64,000 nucleotides of DNA from Vreelandella venusta (lineage in GTDB: Bacteria > Pseudomonadota > Gammaproteobacteria > Pseudomonadales > Halomonadaceae), in the NCBI RefSeq assembly GCF_007989605.1, contig NZ_BJUL01000007.1, positions 1 through 64,000 on the forward strand, written 5' to 3'. Made by a program: the position numbers and the translations under genes. Under the pieces are notes generated by a model. The model was given only the letters and a program-made list of their open reading frames with translations, was not told the origin of the DNA and did no database searches. Each line of letters starts with the position of its first letter. Positions within the stretch are counted from its first letter, which is position 1. Positions 28,984 through 38,962 of the stretch are shown piece after piece.

Positions 28984-30567
28984 TTAGGGTGCACCATTAT
29001 CCCGACGTCGAGGCTCAAATGCCACCTCTTCGACTTCCCAGCGTTCCTCGACGCTCTTCCCTCCATATTGGTTGCGTCCCACGCCTGGAGGTGAAGACGT
29101 CTCCTGCCGTTCGGCCTCAACTACCGGCCCTGGCTCACTGTTAGCAGGTACTGTATCAACCGTCGGTGAACCCCGCATTGGTGCCTCAGTAGTAGAAGAA
29201 GGCGTGGTAGTTGAAAACGTAGTAGGTGAAAACGTGGTAGGTGGAGGAGAAGTAGGTGAAGGCGTAGCAGGTGGAGGCGTAGCAGTTGGCATCGTATCAG
29301 CGTTATAAGCCGAGGAAATGGGTGCAACATCTTCCCACTGCCGTTCACGACGCCTACGCGACCATACTAGCGCTCCCAACAAAAGCGCTAACGCACTACT
29401 AGCGAGCGGCCACTGATAGGCGGCCATGCGCTCAACAATTGTGGCTGACGCACTCTGTGAACGGTTCAGGTTAGGCACCTCGTTAGCCGGACGACTGTTT
29501 GCCATCAGCGCGGCACTCCCCGCCAGCACATCTGATAGCTCTTGAGCTTGGTGAAGCTCGCGCTGAGAAGCGCTTAATGCTTGCGTTAGCGAAGCCACCT
29601 CTTGACGCAGCACAGCTAGCTGATCATGCATTTCTTCGCGCTCGTCAAGCACCGCTAGCAGCCTGTCCTGGCCCTCCAACAACTGTTCAGCGAGCTCTTT
29701 TTCGATGGCGACAACACCGGGTGTTTGCAGAGATAGAGCAGCCCCTTGGTCGTCACTCTGCCTAGCTGACTCGACCACCTGCTCTACGCTCGAACCACTA
29801 AGGCCTTCAGGCTTTTCTTGAGACTCAACCTGGCGGCCTACGGGTGAGCGCACCGCCTGAATCGCCTGGGCAGCATTGCTGGACGTTCGTGACGTAATCT
29901 GCTGACGGGTAGGGATATTGAGTGTCTGGCCCGCACGGAGTTCATCTATATTGCCAGTGGGAAACGCAGCGGGATTAGCGACTAAGAGTGCCGTCATCAT
30001 TTGTTGAATGGTTACATCGGCTGGCTTCACCCTTGCGGCAACGCTCCAAAGAGTATCGCCACTGGCTACGTAGGCTATATCACGTGAAGCATCGCGTGCA
30101 GCCGATAACACAGAAGCAGATTCCCTACTGGGCGATTCAGCCGATCCGGTGGCGTCAACCGGGCTGTCTAATGCGTAGTCGGGTGGGTCAAACAGCAGCG
30201 TTAAAGCGCGTGTCTGTCGCCCTTCTGGTGAAGAAATCGTTAACAGTAGATCCAACCACGGCTCATGAACTGCTTGGGAAGAGCGCAGCAAAAGCCGGTG
30301 CCCAGCAGGCTGCTCTTGAATCTGAACATTGATACTTGCGGTAAGGGATGTCCACTCCAACCCCAGTGCCCTAAACGCCGATTCGCTTGCCAGGTCGACA
30401 CGTAAATCACTCAGCGCGAAACCCTCACTTTCCTGAAGTGGCACTGTGGCCTCAAGCGGCGCATCTAATGGTGAGTTTACCGTTGCCTGCCCCAACCCCA
30501 ACGCCACTGCCAGTGGACTAATAGCGCTTAGCGACAGTCCCAACATCCCTGTTAATTGTTTTCTCAT
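28984..30567 (-). CDS. FimV/HubP-like LysM protein, short form
   Basis: The 527-residue protein starts with a signal peptide (LTGMLGLSLSAISPLAVALGLGQA) and the FimV N-terminal domain (GQATVNSPLDAPLEATVPL). A LysM peptidoglycan-binding domain spans about 145-210 (YVASGDTLWSVAARVKPADVT). A coiled coil (about 270-345), one transmembrane helix (about 375-392) and a Pro/Thr/Ser-rich cytosolic tail follow. FimV/HubP organises cell poles and type IV pili. The usual long acidic cytosolic part with the C-terminal TPR-like FimV domain is missing. The leuB-asd-fimV-truA position is the canonical one, so this is the orthologue with a shortened tail. Confidence 0.83.
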   Translation of the reverse strand: MRKQLTGMLGLSLSAISPLAVALGLGQATVNSPLDAPLEATVPLQESEGFALSDLRVDLASESAFRALGLEWTSLTASINVQIQEQPAGHRLLLRSSQAVHEPWLDLLLTISSPEGRQTRALTLLFDPPDYALDSPVDATGSAESPSRESASVLSAARDASRDIAYVASGDTLWSVAARVKPADVTIQQMMTALLVANPAAFPTGNIDELRAGQTLNIPTRQQITSRTSSNAAQAIQAVRSPVGRQVESQEKPEGLSGSSVEQVVESARQSDDQGAALSLQTPGVVAIEKELAEQLLEGQDRLLAVLDEREEMHDQLAVLRQEVASLTQALSASQRELHQAQELSDVLAGSAALMANSRPANEVPNLNRSQSASATIVERMAAYQWPLASSALALLLGALVWSRRRRERQWEDVAPISSAYNADTMPTATPPPATPSPTSPPPTTFSPTTFSTTTPSSTTEAPMRGSPTVDTVPANSEPGPVVEAERQETSSPPGVGRNQYGGKSVEERWEVEEVAFEPRRRDNGAP

Positions 30568-30670
30568 AAAGGCCTCTGCTGCCTTTTATTTGATTGCGGT
30601 CAAGCCACACTTTCTTACATTTACTTAGCAAAATCACACTCTGCATCCTTTTTACCACACCCAGAGAATA

Positions 30671-30705
30671 AAAAAACGGGAAGCTGCGAACAGCTTCCCG
30701 TTTTT
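30671..30705 (-). terminator. Rho-independent terminator of asd
   Basis: A perfect 15-bp stem AAAAACGGGAAGCTG/CAGCTTCCCGTTTTT with tetraloop CGAA (UUCG on the transcript strand) lies 31 bases after the asd stop. Confidence 0.93.
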
Positions 30706-30735
30706 ATCAACGCTTTTATTTAAGCGTGGCGAGCT

Positions 30736-31848
30736 CTACTGCTCGCGTAAGATCTTCAGCATACGCTTGAGCGGCTCGGCAGCACCCCATAACAACTGGT
30801 CACCAACACTGAAGGCTGATAAGTATTCACCGCCCATATTCAGCTTGCGTAGACGACCGACCGGTACTTGCAGCGTGCCAGTCGCAGCAGCGGGCGTTAG
30901 GCCAGCAACCGTAGCGTCTTTGTCGTTCGGGATCAGCTGAACCCACTCATTGTGCTTAGCGATGCGATCTTCGATCTCGTCAAGCGGTACATCCTGCTTC
31001 AGCTTAATAGTGAATGCTTGGCTGTGAGAACGCATTGCACCGATGCGTACGCAAAGACCATCAATGGGGATCGGGTTATTTTGCAAACCTAAGATCTTGT
31101 TAGTCTCAACGCTGCCCTTCCACTCTTCACGGCTTTGGCCGTTATCAAGCTTGGTATCGATCCATGGCAGCAAGCTACCCGCTAGCGGTGCACCGAAATT
31201 ATCTGTGGGAAAGTCACCACTGCGCATCGCAGCCGTCACTTTACGGTCGATATCCAGAATCGCGCTAGAGGTATCTTTAAGCTCTTCGCCTACGCTATCG
31301 CGTAGCTGCCCCATCTGGTTCAACAGCTCGCGCATGTGCTTAGCGCCTGAGCCGGAAGCTGCTTGATACGTCATGGAGGTCATCCACTCGACCATGTCTG
31401 CTTCGAACAAGCCACCCAAGCCCATCAGCATCAGGCTCACGGTGCAGTTGCCGCCAACAAAAGTTTTAGCACCCTTCGCTAACTGGTTATCGATCACCTT
31501 ACGATTGACCGGGTCCAGAATAATGGTCGCTTCATCTTCCATACGCAGGGTGCTGGCCGCATCAATCCAGTAGCCTTTCCAGCCCGCCTCACGCAAGTCT
31601 TTATAAACCGGCTTGGTGTAGTCGCCACCTTGACAGGTAATCACCACGTCCAGTGCTTTTAACGCATCAATATCAAACGCATCTTTCAGTGGAGGCACGT
31701 CCACGCCGATATCGGGGCCAGGCTGACCAACTTGGGAGGTGGTGAAAAATACCGGTTCAATACCGTTAAAATCACCATCTTCCTGCATGCGCTGCATCAG
31801 CACTGAGCCAACCATGCCACGCCATCCCACGAAACCGACTTTCAACAT
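30736..31848 (-). CDS. asd: aspartate-semialdehyde dehydrogenase
   Basis: Asd reduces aspartyl phosphate to the semialdehyde, the branch point to lysine, methionine and threonine. The start is ATG 31848 behind GGAGG. The NADP loop is [18 protein letters not shown] (residues about 4-21), and the active-site Cys is in [18 protein letters not shown] (near 135). Substrate Arg/His appear in [18 protein letters not shown] near 268. At 370 residues it matches the gammaproteobacterial Asd subfamily. It stands between leuB and the FimV gene with its own terminator. Confidence 0.96.
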   Translation of the reverse strand: MLKVGFVGWRGMVGSVLMQRMQEDGDFNGIEPVFFTTSQVGQPGPDIGVDVPPLKDAFDIDALKALDVVITCQGGDYTKPVYKDLREAGWKGYWIDAASTLRMEDEATIILDPVNRKVIDNQLAKGAKTFVGGNCTVSLMLMGLGGLFEADMVEWMTSMTYQAASGSGAKHMRELLNQMGQLRDSVGEELKDTSSAILDIDRKVTAAMRSGDFPTDNFGAPLAGSLLPWIDTKLDNGQSREEWKGSVETNKILGLQNNPIPIDGLCVRIGAMRSHSQAFTIKLKQDVPLDEIEDRIAKHNEWVQLIPNDKDATVAGLTPAAATGTLQVPVGRLRKLNMGGEYLSAFSVGDQLLWGAAEPLKRMLKILREQ

Positions 31849-31976
31849 GTGAAGTCCTCCAACTAAGAATGAGAGCGATATTATACACAAATATTAGACA
31901 CAACGTCGGCCACCCCCAGGGTGGCCGACTGTTAATACCTTTCAGCGTCAATTAGTTAGCACGCTTTATACATAAT

Positions 31977-33056
31977 TTAATTTTTTGCAAAGGCCGCCAA
32001 TACGGCATCACCCATCTCATCGGTAGAGACACGGCGCGTCCCTTCAGAGGCGATGTCAGCAGTACGCAAGCCATCATCTAACACACTGCCAACAGCGGCT
32101 TCAATGCGCTCAGCCATGGCGGTTTCATTCAATGAATAGCGCAACATCATCGCGACCGACAGCATCATTGCTAATGGGTTAGCAATATTCTGCCCAGCGA
32201 TATCCGGCGCGCTACCGTGGCAAGGCTCGTACATGCCCTGGCCACTCTCGTTTAGCGACGCTGAAGGCAACATGCCGATAGAGCCGGTAAGCATGGCAGC
32301 AGCATCGGAAAGAATATCGCCAAACATGTTGCCCGTCACTACCACATCAAACTGTTTCGGCGCGCGCACCAGCTGCATGGCGGCGTTATCCACGTACATA
32401 TGGGAAAGCTCAACATCCGGGTACTCCGGTGCCAAACGCTCCATCACTTCACGCCACAGAATAGTGACTTCCAACACGTTGGCTTTATCCACCGAGCAGA
32501 GTTTTTTGCCACGCTTCTGAGCCATTTCAAAGGCGACGCGACCAATACGCTCAATTTCGCTTTCAGAGTAGATGTAGGTGTTAAAACCCACCCGCTCGCC
32601 GTTGCGCTCTTCGATGCCACGTGGCTGGCCGAAATAGATGCCACCGGTAAGCTCGCGGACAATCATAATATCCAGCCCAGCCACTAACTCCGGCTTCAAG
32701 CTAGAGGCGCTAGCCAACTGCGGATAAAGCATGGCCGGACGCAGGTTGCCGAACAAACCTAAGTTTTTCCGCAGACCTAACAGGCCTTTTTCAGGACGCT
32801 TGGAAAGGTCTTCGAGTGTATCCCATTTAGGGCCACCAACAGCGCCCAGCAAAATAGCACTGGCTGCCTTGGCTTTTTCTAGCGTTTCAGCAGGCAGTGG
32901 CTCACCGTGAACATCGTAAGCAGAGCCACCGACAAGGCCTTCTTCGACGTCGATATCCAAACCAGCTTCCTGGCAGGCCTTCAGCAAGCGGGCCGCCTGA
33001 GCCGCAATTTCAGGGCCAATACCATCACCCGGCAGCAGTAATACCTTATGAGTCAT
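31977..33056 (-). CDS. leuB: 3-isopropylmalate dehydrogenase
   Basis: LeuB oxidatively decarboxylates 3-isopropylmalate in leucine synthesis. The 359-residue enzyme has [20 protein letters not shown] at the N-terminus, [13 protein letters not shown] near 95, [10 protein letters not shown] near 135, and the metal/NAD motif [27 protein letters not shown] near 240. Spacing to leuD is 42 bases on the same strand, so leuCDB forms one operon. Confidence 0.97.
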   Translation of the reverse strand: MTHKVLLLPGDGIGPEIAAQAARLLKACQEAGLDIDVEEGLVGGSAYDVHGEPLPAETLEKAKAASAILLGAVGGPKWDTLEDLSKRPEKGLLGLRKNLGLFGNLRPAMLYPQLASASSLKPELVAGLDIMIVRELTGGIYFGQPRGIEERNGERVGFNTYIYSESEIERIGRVAFEMAQKRGKKLCSVDKANVLEVTILWREVMERLAPEYPDVELSHMYVDNAAMQLVRAPKQFDVVVTGNMFGDILSDAAAMLTGSIGMLPSASLNESGQGMYEPCHGSAPDIAGQNIANPLAMMLSVAMMLRYSLNETAMAERIEAAVGSVLDDGLRTADIASEGTRRVSTDEMGDAVLAAFAKN

Positions 33057-33098
33057 GCAATTTCCTTAGCATTTCAAACGTTAAAGGTGAATGAACAC

Positions 33099-33746
33099 TT
33101 ACGCAGGCTGGCGGAACAACCAAGGACGCTGCTGGCGGTGTTTTTCTTCAAACGCACGAATTGCGTCTTCGTCCTGCAGGGTAATACCAATATCATCCAA
33201 GCCGTTCAGCAGGCAGTGCTTACGGAACGCATCCACCTCAAATTCGAGAATTTCGCCACTGGGCGTGATGACCCGCTGGTTCTCTAAATCTACGTCTAAT
33301 TGATAGCCTTCGCTGCCTGCCACTTCAGCAAACAGGCGGTCAATAACGTCTTCTTCCAAGGTAATCAGCAGAATGCCGTTTTTGAAAGCGTTGTTGTAGA
33401 AGATATCGGCAAAGCTTGGCGCAATCACCGCTTTGAAACCAAAATCTTCCAGCGCCCACGGGGCGTGCTCGCGGGAACTACCACAGCCAAAGTTGCGACG
33501 CGCCAGCAACACTTCAGCACCTTGGTAACGCGGCTGGTTCAATACAAAATCCGGGTTCAGCGGGCGCTGCGAGCAGTCTTGTCCTGGCTGGCCTTCATCC
33601 AGGTAGCGCAGTTCATCAAACAGGTTCACGCCAAAGCCAGTACGCTTAATCGACTTCAAAAACTGCTTCGGAATAATCAGGTCGGTATCGACGTTCGCAC
33701 GGTCAAGCGGCGCTACAATTCCTTCTAAACGTTCAAACTTTTTCAT
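33099..33746 (-). CDS. leuD: isopropylmalate isomerase small subunit
   Basis: LeuD supplies the swivel domain of the LeuCD isomerase. The 215-residue product has the substrate motif [20 protein letters not shown] near residue 86 and FKNGILLI near 124. Its Shine-Dalgarno AGGAGG lies in the last codons of leuC, which ends 3 bases before, showing translational coupling. Confidence 0.97.
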   Translation of the reverse strand: MKKFERLEGIVAPLDRANVDTDLIIPKQFLKSIKRTGFGVNLFDELRYLDEGQPGQDCSQRPLNPDFVLNQPRYQGAEVLLARRNFGCGSSREHAPWALEDFGFKAVIAPSFADIFYNNAFKNGILLITLEEDVIDRLFAEVAGSEGYQLDVDLENQRVITPSGEILEFEVDAFRKHCLLNGLDDIGITLQDEDAIRAFEEKHRQQRPWLFRQPA

Positions 33747-33749
33747 GGC

Positions 33750-35201
33750 TTAGGCCTCCTGCGCGTGGCTAGTATCGTTAGCGGGTAAGGTACGTACATC
33801 AACAAAGTGACCAGCAATCGCTGCCGCCGCTGCCATTGCAGGGCTCACCAAATGCGTGCGTCCGCCGTAACCCTGACGGCCTTCAAAATTGCGGTTAGAC
33901 GTTGATGCACAGTGCTCACCAGCGCCCAACTTGTCGGCATTCATTGCCAAGCACATTGAGCAACCCGGCTCACGCCATTCAAAGCCTGCTTCAATAAAGA
34001 TTTTATCCAAGCCTTCTGCTTCCGCTTGGCGCTTCACCAAACCAGACCCCGGCACCACCATGGCAAGCTTAATCGAGTCCGCGACTTTATTGCCTTTCGC
34101 CACTTTGGCCGCTTCGCGTAAATCTTCAATACGCGAGTTGGTACAGGAGCCGATAAATACTTTATCGAGCTTAATATCGGTAATTTTCTGGTTTGCCTGC
34201 AAGCCCATATATTCGAGGGCGCGCGCGTGGCTGCGCTGTACGGTGTCATCCAACGCGGCTTGGGGGTCTGGCACTTGGCCGGAAATACCGGTAACCATTT
34301 CCGGGCTAGTCCCCCAACTGACCTGCGGTTCGATCTCTTCAGCTTGCAGTGTAACCACTTTATCGAACTGCGCGTCAGCATCGGAAACCAGATTGCGCCA
34401 GTCAGCGACCGCGGCTTCCCACTGCTCTGCGGTGGGCGCAAAGGGACGCTCGGCCAGGTAATCAATCGTCGTATCATCGACAGCAATCAGGCCCACACGG
34501 GCGCCAGCTTCAATGGCCATATTGCATACGGTCATGCGGCCTTCCATAGAGAGCGACTCAATCGCACTACCGGCAAACTCAATGGCATAGCCCGTACCAC
34601 CAGCGGTGCCAATCTTGCCAATAATCGCCAACACCACGTCTTTAGCGGTCACGCCCAGGCCAAGTTCGCCTTCCACACGCACTTGCATGTTCTTCATTTT
34701 TTGCGCCAGCAAGCACTGGGTCGCCATAACGTGTTCAACTTCTGAGGTGCCAATACCATGAGCCAGGGCGCCAAACGCACCATGGGTCGCAGTGTGGGAA
34801 TCGCCGCACACCACGGTCATGCCGGGTAACGTTGCGCCCTGCTCTGGGCCTACCACGTGCACGATACCCTGGCGCGGGTCGTTGATTTTGAACTCTTCAA
34901 TGCCGTACTCAAGGCAGTTATCGTCCAAGGTTTGTACTTGGATTAACGACACCGGGTCTTTAATACCGCTATTGCCTTCCGCACGCTCTTTTACCGTCGT
35001 AGGCACGTTGTGGTCCGGCGTTGCCAAGTTAGCATCTAAACGCCAAGGCTTGCGATTAGCCAAGCGCAGGCCTTCAAACGCCTGGGGCGAGGTGACTTCG
35101 TGAAGCAACTGGCGGTCGATATAGATCAACGCCGTGCCGTCGTCACGCTGTTTCACCAAATGTTGATTCCAGAGTTTGTCGTAAAGCGTTTGACCTGACA
35201 T
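33750..35201 (-). CDS. leuC: isopropylmalate isomerase large subunit
   Basis: LeuC is the aconitase-like [4Fe-4S] large subunit. In the 483-residue product the cluster cysteines are in [18 protein letters not shown] (near residue 355) and [15 protein letters not shown] (near 416). Other motifs are [33 protein letters not shown] and [13 protein letters not shown]. It is the first gene of leuCDB and is divergent from a LysR-type gene across a 158-bp gap that carries a LysR-type box at 35325-35339. Confidence 0.97.
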   Translation of the reverse strand: MSGQTLYDKLWNQHLVKQRDDGTALIYIDRQLLHEVTSPQAFEGLRLANRKPWRLDANLATPDHNVPTTVKERAEGNSGIKDPVSLIQVQTLDDNCLEYGIEEFKINDPRQGIVHVVGPEQGATLPGMTVVCGDSHTATHGAFGALAHGIGTSEVEHVMATQCLLAQKMKNMQVRVEGELGLGVTAKDVVLAIIGKIGTAGGTGYAIEFAGSAIESLSMEGRMTVCNMAIEAGARVGLIAVDDTTIDYLAERPFAPTAEQWEAAVADWRNLVSDADAQFDKVVTLQAEEIEPQVSWGTSPEMVTGISGQVPDPQAALDDTVQRSHARALEYMGLQANQKITDIKLDKVFIGSCTNSRIEDLREAAKVAKGNKVADSIKLAMVVPGSGLVKRQAEAEGLDKIFIEAGFEWREPGCSMCLAMNADKLGAGEHCASTSNRNFEGRQGYGGRTHLVSPAMAAAAAIAGHFVDVRTLPANDTSHAQEA

Positions 35202-35324
35202 GTTGCTCTCCTGGGCATTGCCCTGCTAGTTCGGTATGGCAGCCTCTACGTGCTGCTTATGTGGCTATGTAGGCAGTGTCACGCGAGTCGCGCATAAAAG
35301 CAATTCATGTTATTCATAGATTAG

Positions 35325-35339
35325 ATTCCAAACTGGAAT
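35325..35339. promoter_or_regulatory. LysR-type operator candidate in the leuC / LysR divergon
   Basis: ATTCCA-AAC-TGGAAT is a perfect dyad and contains T-N11-A (T at 35326, A at 35338), the LysR-type recognition pattern. It lies 20 bases before the GTG of the divergent regulator gene, the expected place for autoregulation and for control of leuC. Confidence 0.55.
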
Positions 35340-35359
35340 ACCAATTAAGGGAGCCGCAA

Positions 35360-36259
35360 GTGGATACTCAAAGCCTGCAAGCATTTCTGGCCGTTGCCGA
35401 AACCCAGAGCTTTTCCCGCGCGGCCGAACAGCTGTATTTAACCCAGCCTGCAGTAAGCAAACGCATCGCTACTCTGGAAGACCAACTTGGCACCCGGTTA
35501 TTTGACCGCATCGGGCGGCGTATTGCGCTGACCGAAGCGGGCAATGTATTACTTCCCAAAGCACAGCACATACTGTTTACCGTGGAAGACAGCCGCCGAG
35601 CACTTGCCAATCTTTCCGGCCAAGTAGGCGGTAAGCTAATGCTAGCCACCAGTCACCACATCGGCCTGCATCGACTGCCACCGCTGTTAAAGCAATACAC
35701 GCATCGCCACCCGGAAGTGGCGTTAGACTTGCACTTTCTGGACTCAGAGCTAGCCTACCAGGGCGTGGTCGATGGCACGCTGGAGATGGCAATAGTCACT
35801 CTCGCCCCCCACCCCGTTGAACAGCTTCACGTGGTAGAGCTATGGCGCGACCGGCTGTGTTTTGTCTGCGCCACCGACCACCCATTGGCGCAGCGTACCC
35901 GCTACACTAGCAGCCCGCTCAGCTTGACTGAATTATGTGAATTCAATTGCGTGCTGCCAGGTGCCAAAACCTTTACCCGCACCTTGATTGGCCAACGTTT
36001 TGCCGAAGTGGGCCTACAGCTTCCCGTTAGCATGGCAACAAACTATTTAGAAACGCTGAAAATGATGTGCAGCGTGGGCCTTGGCTGGAGCCTACTGCCT
36101 GAAAACATGATCGATAGCGAACTCATTGAGCTCAATGTAGACACCGCCCCCATCCAGCGCCCGCTGGGCTATCTCGTCCACACCAGTCGTACGCTTTCTA
36201 ATGCCGCTAAAAAAATGATTGAAGAACTGGAAAGTACCCGCCAAGTCACTCTCGATTAG
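35360..36259 (+). CDS. LysR family transcriptional regulator next to leuCDB
   Basis: The start was set at GTG 35360, with AAGGGA upstream, so the protein begins with the helix-turn-helix (DTQSLQAFLAVAETQSFSRAAEQLYLTQPAVSKRIATLE, residues 2-40); an ORF extension to 35276 would precede the domain. The 299-residue length is standard, with a C-terminal periplasmic-binding-like effector domain. Its divergent place relative to leuC suggests it controls leucine synthesis. The effector may be 2-isopropylmalate by analogy with LeuO-like systems (inference). Confidence 0.88.
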   Translation: MDTQSLQAFLAVAETQSFSRAAEQLYLTQPAVSKRIATLEDQLGTRLFDRIGRRIALTEAGNVLLPKAQHILFTVEDSRRALANLSGQVGGKLMLATSHHIGLHRLPPLLKQYTHRHPEVALDLHFLDSELAYQGVVDGTLEMAIVTLAPHPVEQLHVVELWRDRLCFVCATDHPLAQRTRYTSSPLSLTELCEFNCVLPGAKTFTRTLIGQRFAEVGLQLPVSMATNYLETLKMMCSVGLGWSLLPENMIDSELIELNVDTAPIQRPLGYLVHTSRTLSNAAKKMIEELESTRQVTLD

Positions 36260-36349
36260 CCGCACGCGCCAGTGTTGTGGGCACGCACCAATGTTGTGAG
36301 AAAGCGATACGCGGGCCTATCAAGCACCCGCGAAGCGATGCCTGAACAA

Positions 36350-37246
36350 TTACAAAGCGCTATTCGTCTCCACAACCTCTCGGATCACACTGCCCAATTC
36401 AGCTATTGCGCTATTTCGTTCTTCAAATGATGCGTCCGTTTCGGTGATATAAAACGCCACGATGGTAGGCTCGCGCTCGGGCGGCCATATAACAGCGGTA
36501 ATCGATCTTGAACCAAAGCCACCGGCTCCCGTCCGATCTCCAATTACCCACTCATCAGGTATTTGTGACCTAAACAAGCCATCAGCCACTTCATTATTAA
36601 TCAGCCATTCACGCAGTTGGTTTTTAGACTGAGGCGATAGCGCGTTTCCCACTACCAGCTTCTCAAGGTTACTCACCATTGCATTGGGCGTGGAGGTGTC
36701 ACGCTCATCATGTGGAGCAGCCTCGTTTAGCTCCGTCTCCCAACGATCCAAGCGCGTGACACTATCCCCCAGCGCTCTAACAAATTCTGTCACGGCCTGC
36801 GGTCCACCAATTGCCTGTAAGATCAGGTTAGCCGCAGTGTTATCGCTGGTTGTCAGCGTCGCTTCGCACAGTTCAAACAGCGATATTTCCCGGTTATCGG
36901 CATACGCTTCGGTAACGGGTGAATAGGTGACAATGTCAGAAGCAGATACTTTTATTCGTCTTTCGAGTTGCTCACTTCCTTCATCCACACGCTGCAGCAG
37001 CGCTGCGCACGCTAAGGTTTTAAAGGTGCTGGACATCGCGAACAGCTGGTCTGCGTTGTATTCCCAGCGCTGCCCAGTTTCCAGGTCATAGGCTGCAAAA
37101 CCAACGCGTGCATCCAACTGCTCCTCTATACGCTCAACCTCTGTAAGCAACTTATCATCCTGGGCCATCAACACAGAAGGAACCGCTATTAAGCAAATCG
37201 ATATAATCCAGCGCGAAACTTGTTGTTTACAAAGCACTTTTATCAT
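36350..37246 (-). CDS. class A beta-lactamase, RTG (CARB-like) type
   Basis: The 298-residue precursor has a signal peptide ending near VLMAQ (residue 29). All class A motifs are present: S73-T-F-K76 (catalytic Ser), S134-D-N136, E170 in WETELN (general base) and R238-T-G240. Arg replacing Lys in the KTG box, plus DRTGAGGFGSRSITAVIW after it, marks the carbenicillinase (CARB/PSE/RTG) branch. C80 and C127 could form the usual disulfide. It hydrolyses penicillins in the periplasm. No ampR-type regulator or mobile element is adjacent; this looks resident. Start ATG has a closely spaced AAGG, so GTG three codons on is an alternative. Confidence 0.9.
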   Translation of the reverse strand: MIKVLCKQQVSRWIISICLIAVPSVLMAQDDKLLTEVERIEEQLDARVGFAAYDLETGQRWEYNADQLFAMSSTFKTLACAALLQRVDEGSEQLERRIKVSASDIVTYSPVTEAYADNREISLFELCEATLTTSDNTAANLILQAIGGPQAVTEFVRALGDSVTRLDRWETELNEAAPHDERDTSTPNAMVSNLEKLVVGNALSPQSKNQLREWLINNEVADGLFRSQIPDEWVIGDRTGAGGFGSRSITAVIWPPEREPTIVAFYITETDASFEERNSAIAELGSVIREVVETNSAL

Positions 37247-37319
37247 CCTTTAAACATCATATAATCGATCATAAGGGTAGAGGCATGCTGCCCGCCATAT
37301 ACAGGGCCTGGAAGGTAGA

Positions 37320-37886
37320 TTAATCGCGGGAAGTTGACGACGGGTCACTAATCAGCCTTCCATACAACGCGGAATCAGAGACAACACCATTCACTTCCCA
37401 TCGCTGCCGAAGCACCCCTTCTAGAGTAAAGCCAAGCTTCTCAAGCGCTTTCGCTGAAGCGTGGTTATCTGGGTCAATTTCAGCTTCAATACGACGAAGC
37501 CCCAGTGCATTAAAGCCATACTGTATCAAGGCTTCACCCGCCTCATTAATATAGCCTTTGCCCCAATAGCGTTGGCCTAAGCCAAAGCCGACTTCAGCAC
37601 GCTTAGACTCTTTGTCATAACTAAACAGCATGCACTTACCCACCAGATCACTTGTTGACTTTAGATATATCCCAAGCACCAGTGACTCTTCACGCAGCAT
37701 CGAAGCGTTGCTGACATCAACAAAATCCAAAGCGTCCTGAATATCTGACCAAGGTGCCGTATTCCAATACTTCATCACTTCAGGGGAAGAAAATATGTCT
37801 AGCAGGCTTTCTGAATCAGCGGCTGCTAATGGCTGCAGTGTTAGCCGTTCGGTTTCGATCACTGGAAAAAACAACTCTTCTGACAT
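37320..37886 (-). CDS. GNAT acetyltransferase, RimJ/RimL type
   Basis: The 188-residue protein opens with FFPVIETERLTLQPLAAADSESLLDIFSSPEVMKYW, the N-terminal pattern of the RimJ/RimL-like GNAT family. The acetyl-CoA loop is GFGLGQRYWGKGYINEAGEALIQYGF (near residue 95), and RIEAEIDPDNHASAKALEKLGFTLEG follows. Members acetylate protein N-termini, ribosomal proteins or small amines; the target is unknown. It lies in the accessory zone between bla and a LysR gene. Confidence 0.85.
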   Translation of the reverse strand: MSEELFFPVIETERLTLQPLAAADSESLLDIFSSPEVMKYWNTAPWSDIQDALDFVDVSNASMLREESLVLGIYLKSTSDLVGKCMLFSYDKESKRAEVGFGLGQRYWGKGYINEAGEALIQYGFNALGLRRIEAEIDPDNHASAKALEKLGFTLEGVLRQRWEVNGVVSDSALYGRLISDPSSTSRD

Positions 37887-37955
37887 TCATAACTCCTTTT
37901 TTGCACGACGCCGCCAACCCGTGCAGCTGCACAGCCCGCACGACACAACGACATT

Positions 37956-38813
37956 CTATGTCTCGTGCAGCCTAAGCGATAACGCTTTTGCCAACTCACC
38001 CGCCCAACTCACCGACACCAAAGGATGCCTAGAGGAAGAGCTGACCAGCACAATATCAATACTAGGCAGTGCCGGCATCCCATGAGCAGCGCCGACTTCG
38101 ATCAAACCACGCGGCAAGGAAGCTGTCGCTGCCGCCGTGATAGCCTTGCCCTGCCGAACCAGCCCCATCAAAGCTCCGGTATTGGCGCTGAGCGCCTTTA
38201 TACGGTAAGCGCGGCGTGTTTTATTTAGGCCATCCAGAGCAGCACTGTGAAACTTACAGTCGGCTTCATACAGGGCCAAAGGCAACGTTTCGTGCTGCTG
38301 CCAGTCAAATTCCGGGTGCTGTATCCAAATTCCCTTATCAAGCATCAGCACATGACCTTCATCACTGTTAGCTGCTCGCGTCAGGATAGCCAAGTCCAGC
38401 GCCCCCTCATCCAGCTGCTTTCTCAACGTGATGGTAGGCGCGCATATCAGCTGTAGTTGAACATTGGGGTGTTGGTCATGAAGGGTATCTACCAACAAAG
38501 GTAGCAGGCTCTGGGCGTAGTCATCTGGGCTGCCAATACGCAACGTTGGTAAAGCGGCGCTCGATCTCAGTTGAACTAGCGCCTCATCATGCATTGCCAG
38601 TAAGCGGCGAGCGTAGCTGACAAGACGTTTGCCCTCGTTGGTGAGTTCTAGATGGCGGCCTTCTTTAAAGAACAAGCTGCAGCCGACCTGCTCTTCCAGC
38701 CGCTTCATTTGCATGCTGAGCGCGGCCTGGGTTCGGTGAACCTGACGCGCGGCTCGGGTAAGGCTACCGGTATCAACCACGGCAATATAGGTGCGCAGGA
38801 GATCCATATCCAT
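37956..38813 (-). CDS. LysR family transcriptional regulator
   Basis: The 285-residue regulator has an N-terminal winged helix-turn-helix (DLLRTYIAVVDTGSLTRAARQVHRTQAALSMQMKRLEEQVG, residues 4-44) and a typical effector domain. It is divergent from a glutathione transferase gene, with two dyads between them (38830-38858), so it probably controls that gene and itself. The effector is unknown. Confidence 0.88.
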   Translation of the reverse strand: MDMDLLRTYIAVVDTGSLTRAARQVHRTQAALSMQMKRLEEQVGCSLFFKEGRHLELTNEGKRLVSYARRLLAMHDEALVQLRSSAALPTLRIGSPDDYAQSLLPLLVDTLHDQHPNVQLQLICAPTITLRKQLDEGALDLAILTRAANSDEGHVLMLDKGIWIQHPEFDWQQHETLPLALYEADCKFHSAALDGLNKTRRAYRIKALSANTGALMGLVRQGKAITAAATASLPRGLIEVGAAHGMPALPSIDIVLVSSSSRHPLVSVSWAGELAKALSLRLHET

Positions 38814-38829
38814 GTAACGGGGCCTCTAT

Positions 38830-38858
38830 CCATCAGCCCCACTGATGGCTGATATCAG
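38830..38858. promoter_or_regulatory. double dyad operator in the LysR / GST divergon
   Basis: CCATCAG-N5-CTGATGG (38830-38848) is a perfect dyad with T-N11-A at 38833/38845, followed directly by the palindrome CTGATATCAG (38849-38858). A recognition site plus an adjacent activation site is the standard LysR layout. Confidence 0.55.
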
Positions 38859-38962
38859 TACTATTCGTTTGTCGAACTTCGCGGAAAGCGAAACACTGTC
38901 CTCCGTGGCTTGGGTGTAGATTCAGTCCCGCCACCCTTGCGTTCAATTCACTGGAGAAGACG

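Noticed and set aside
29190..29300. Short tandem-like Pro/Thr codon repeats
   Set aside because: They are part of the FimV-like low-complexity tail, not a CRISPR array or VNTR with regular units.
33889..34745. Overlapping plus-strand frames of 142-190 codons
   Set aside because: Antisense shadows of leuC.
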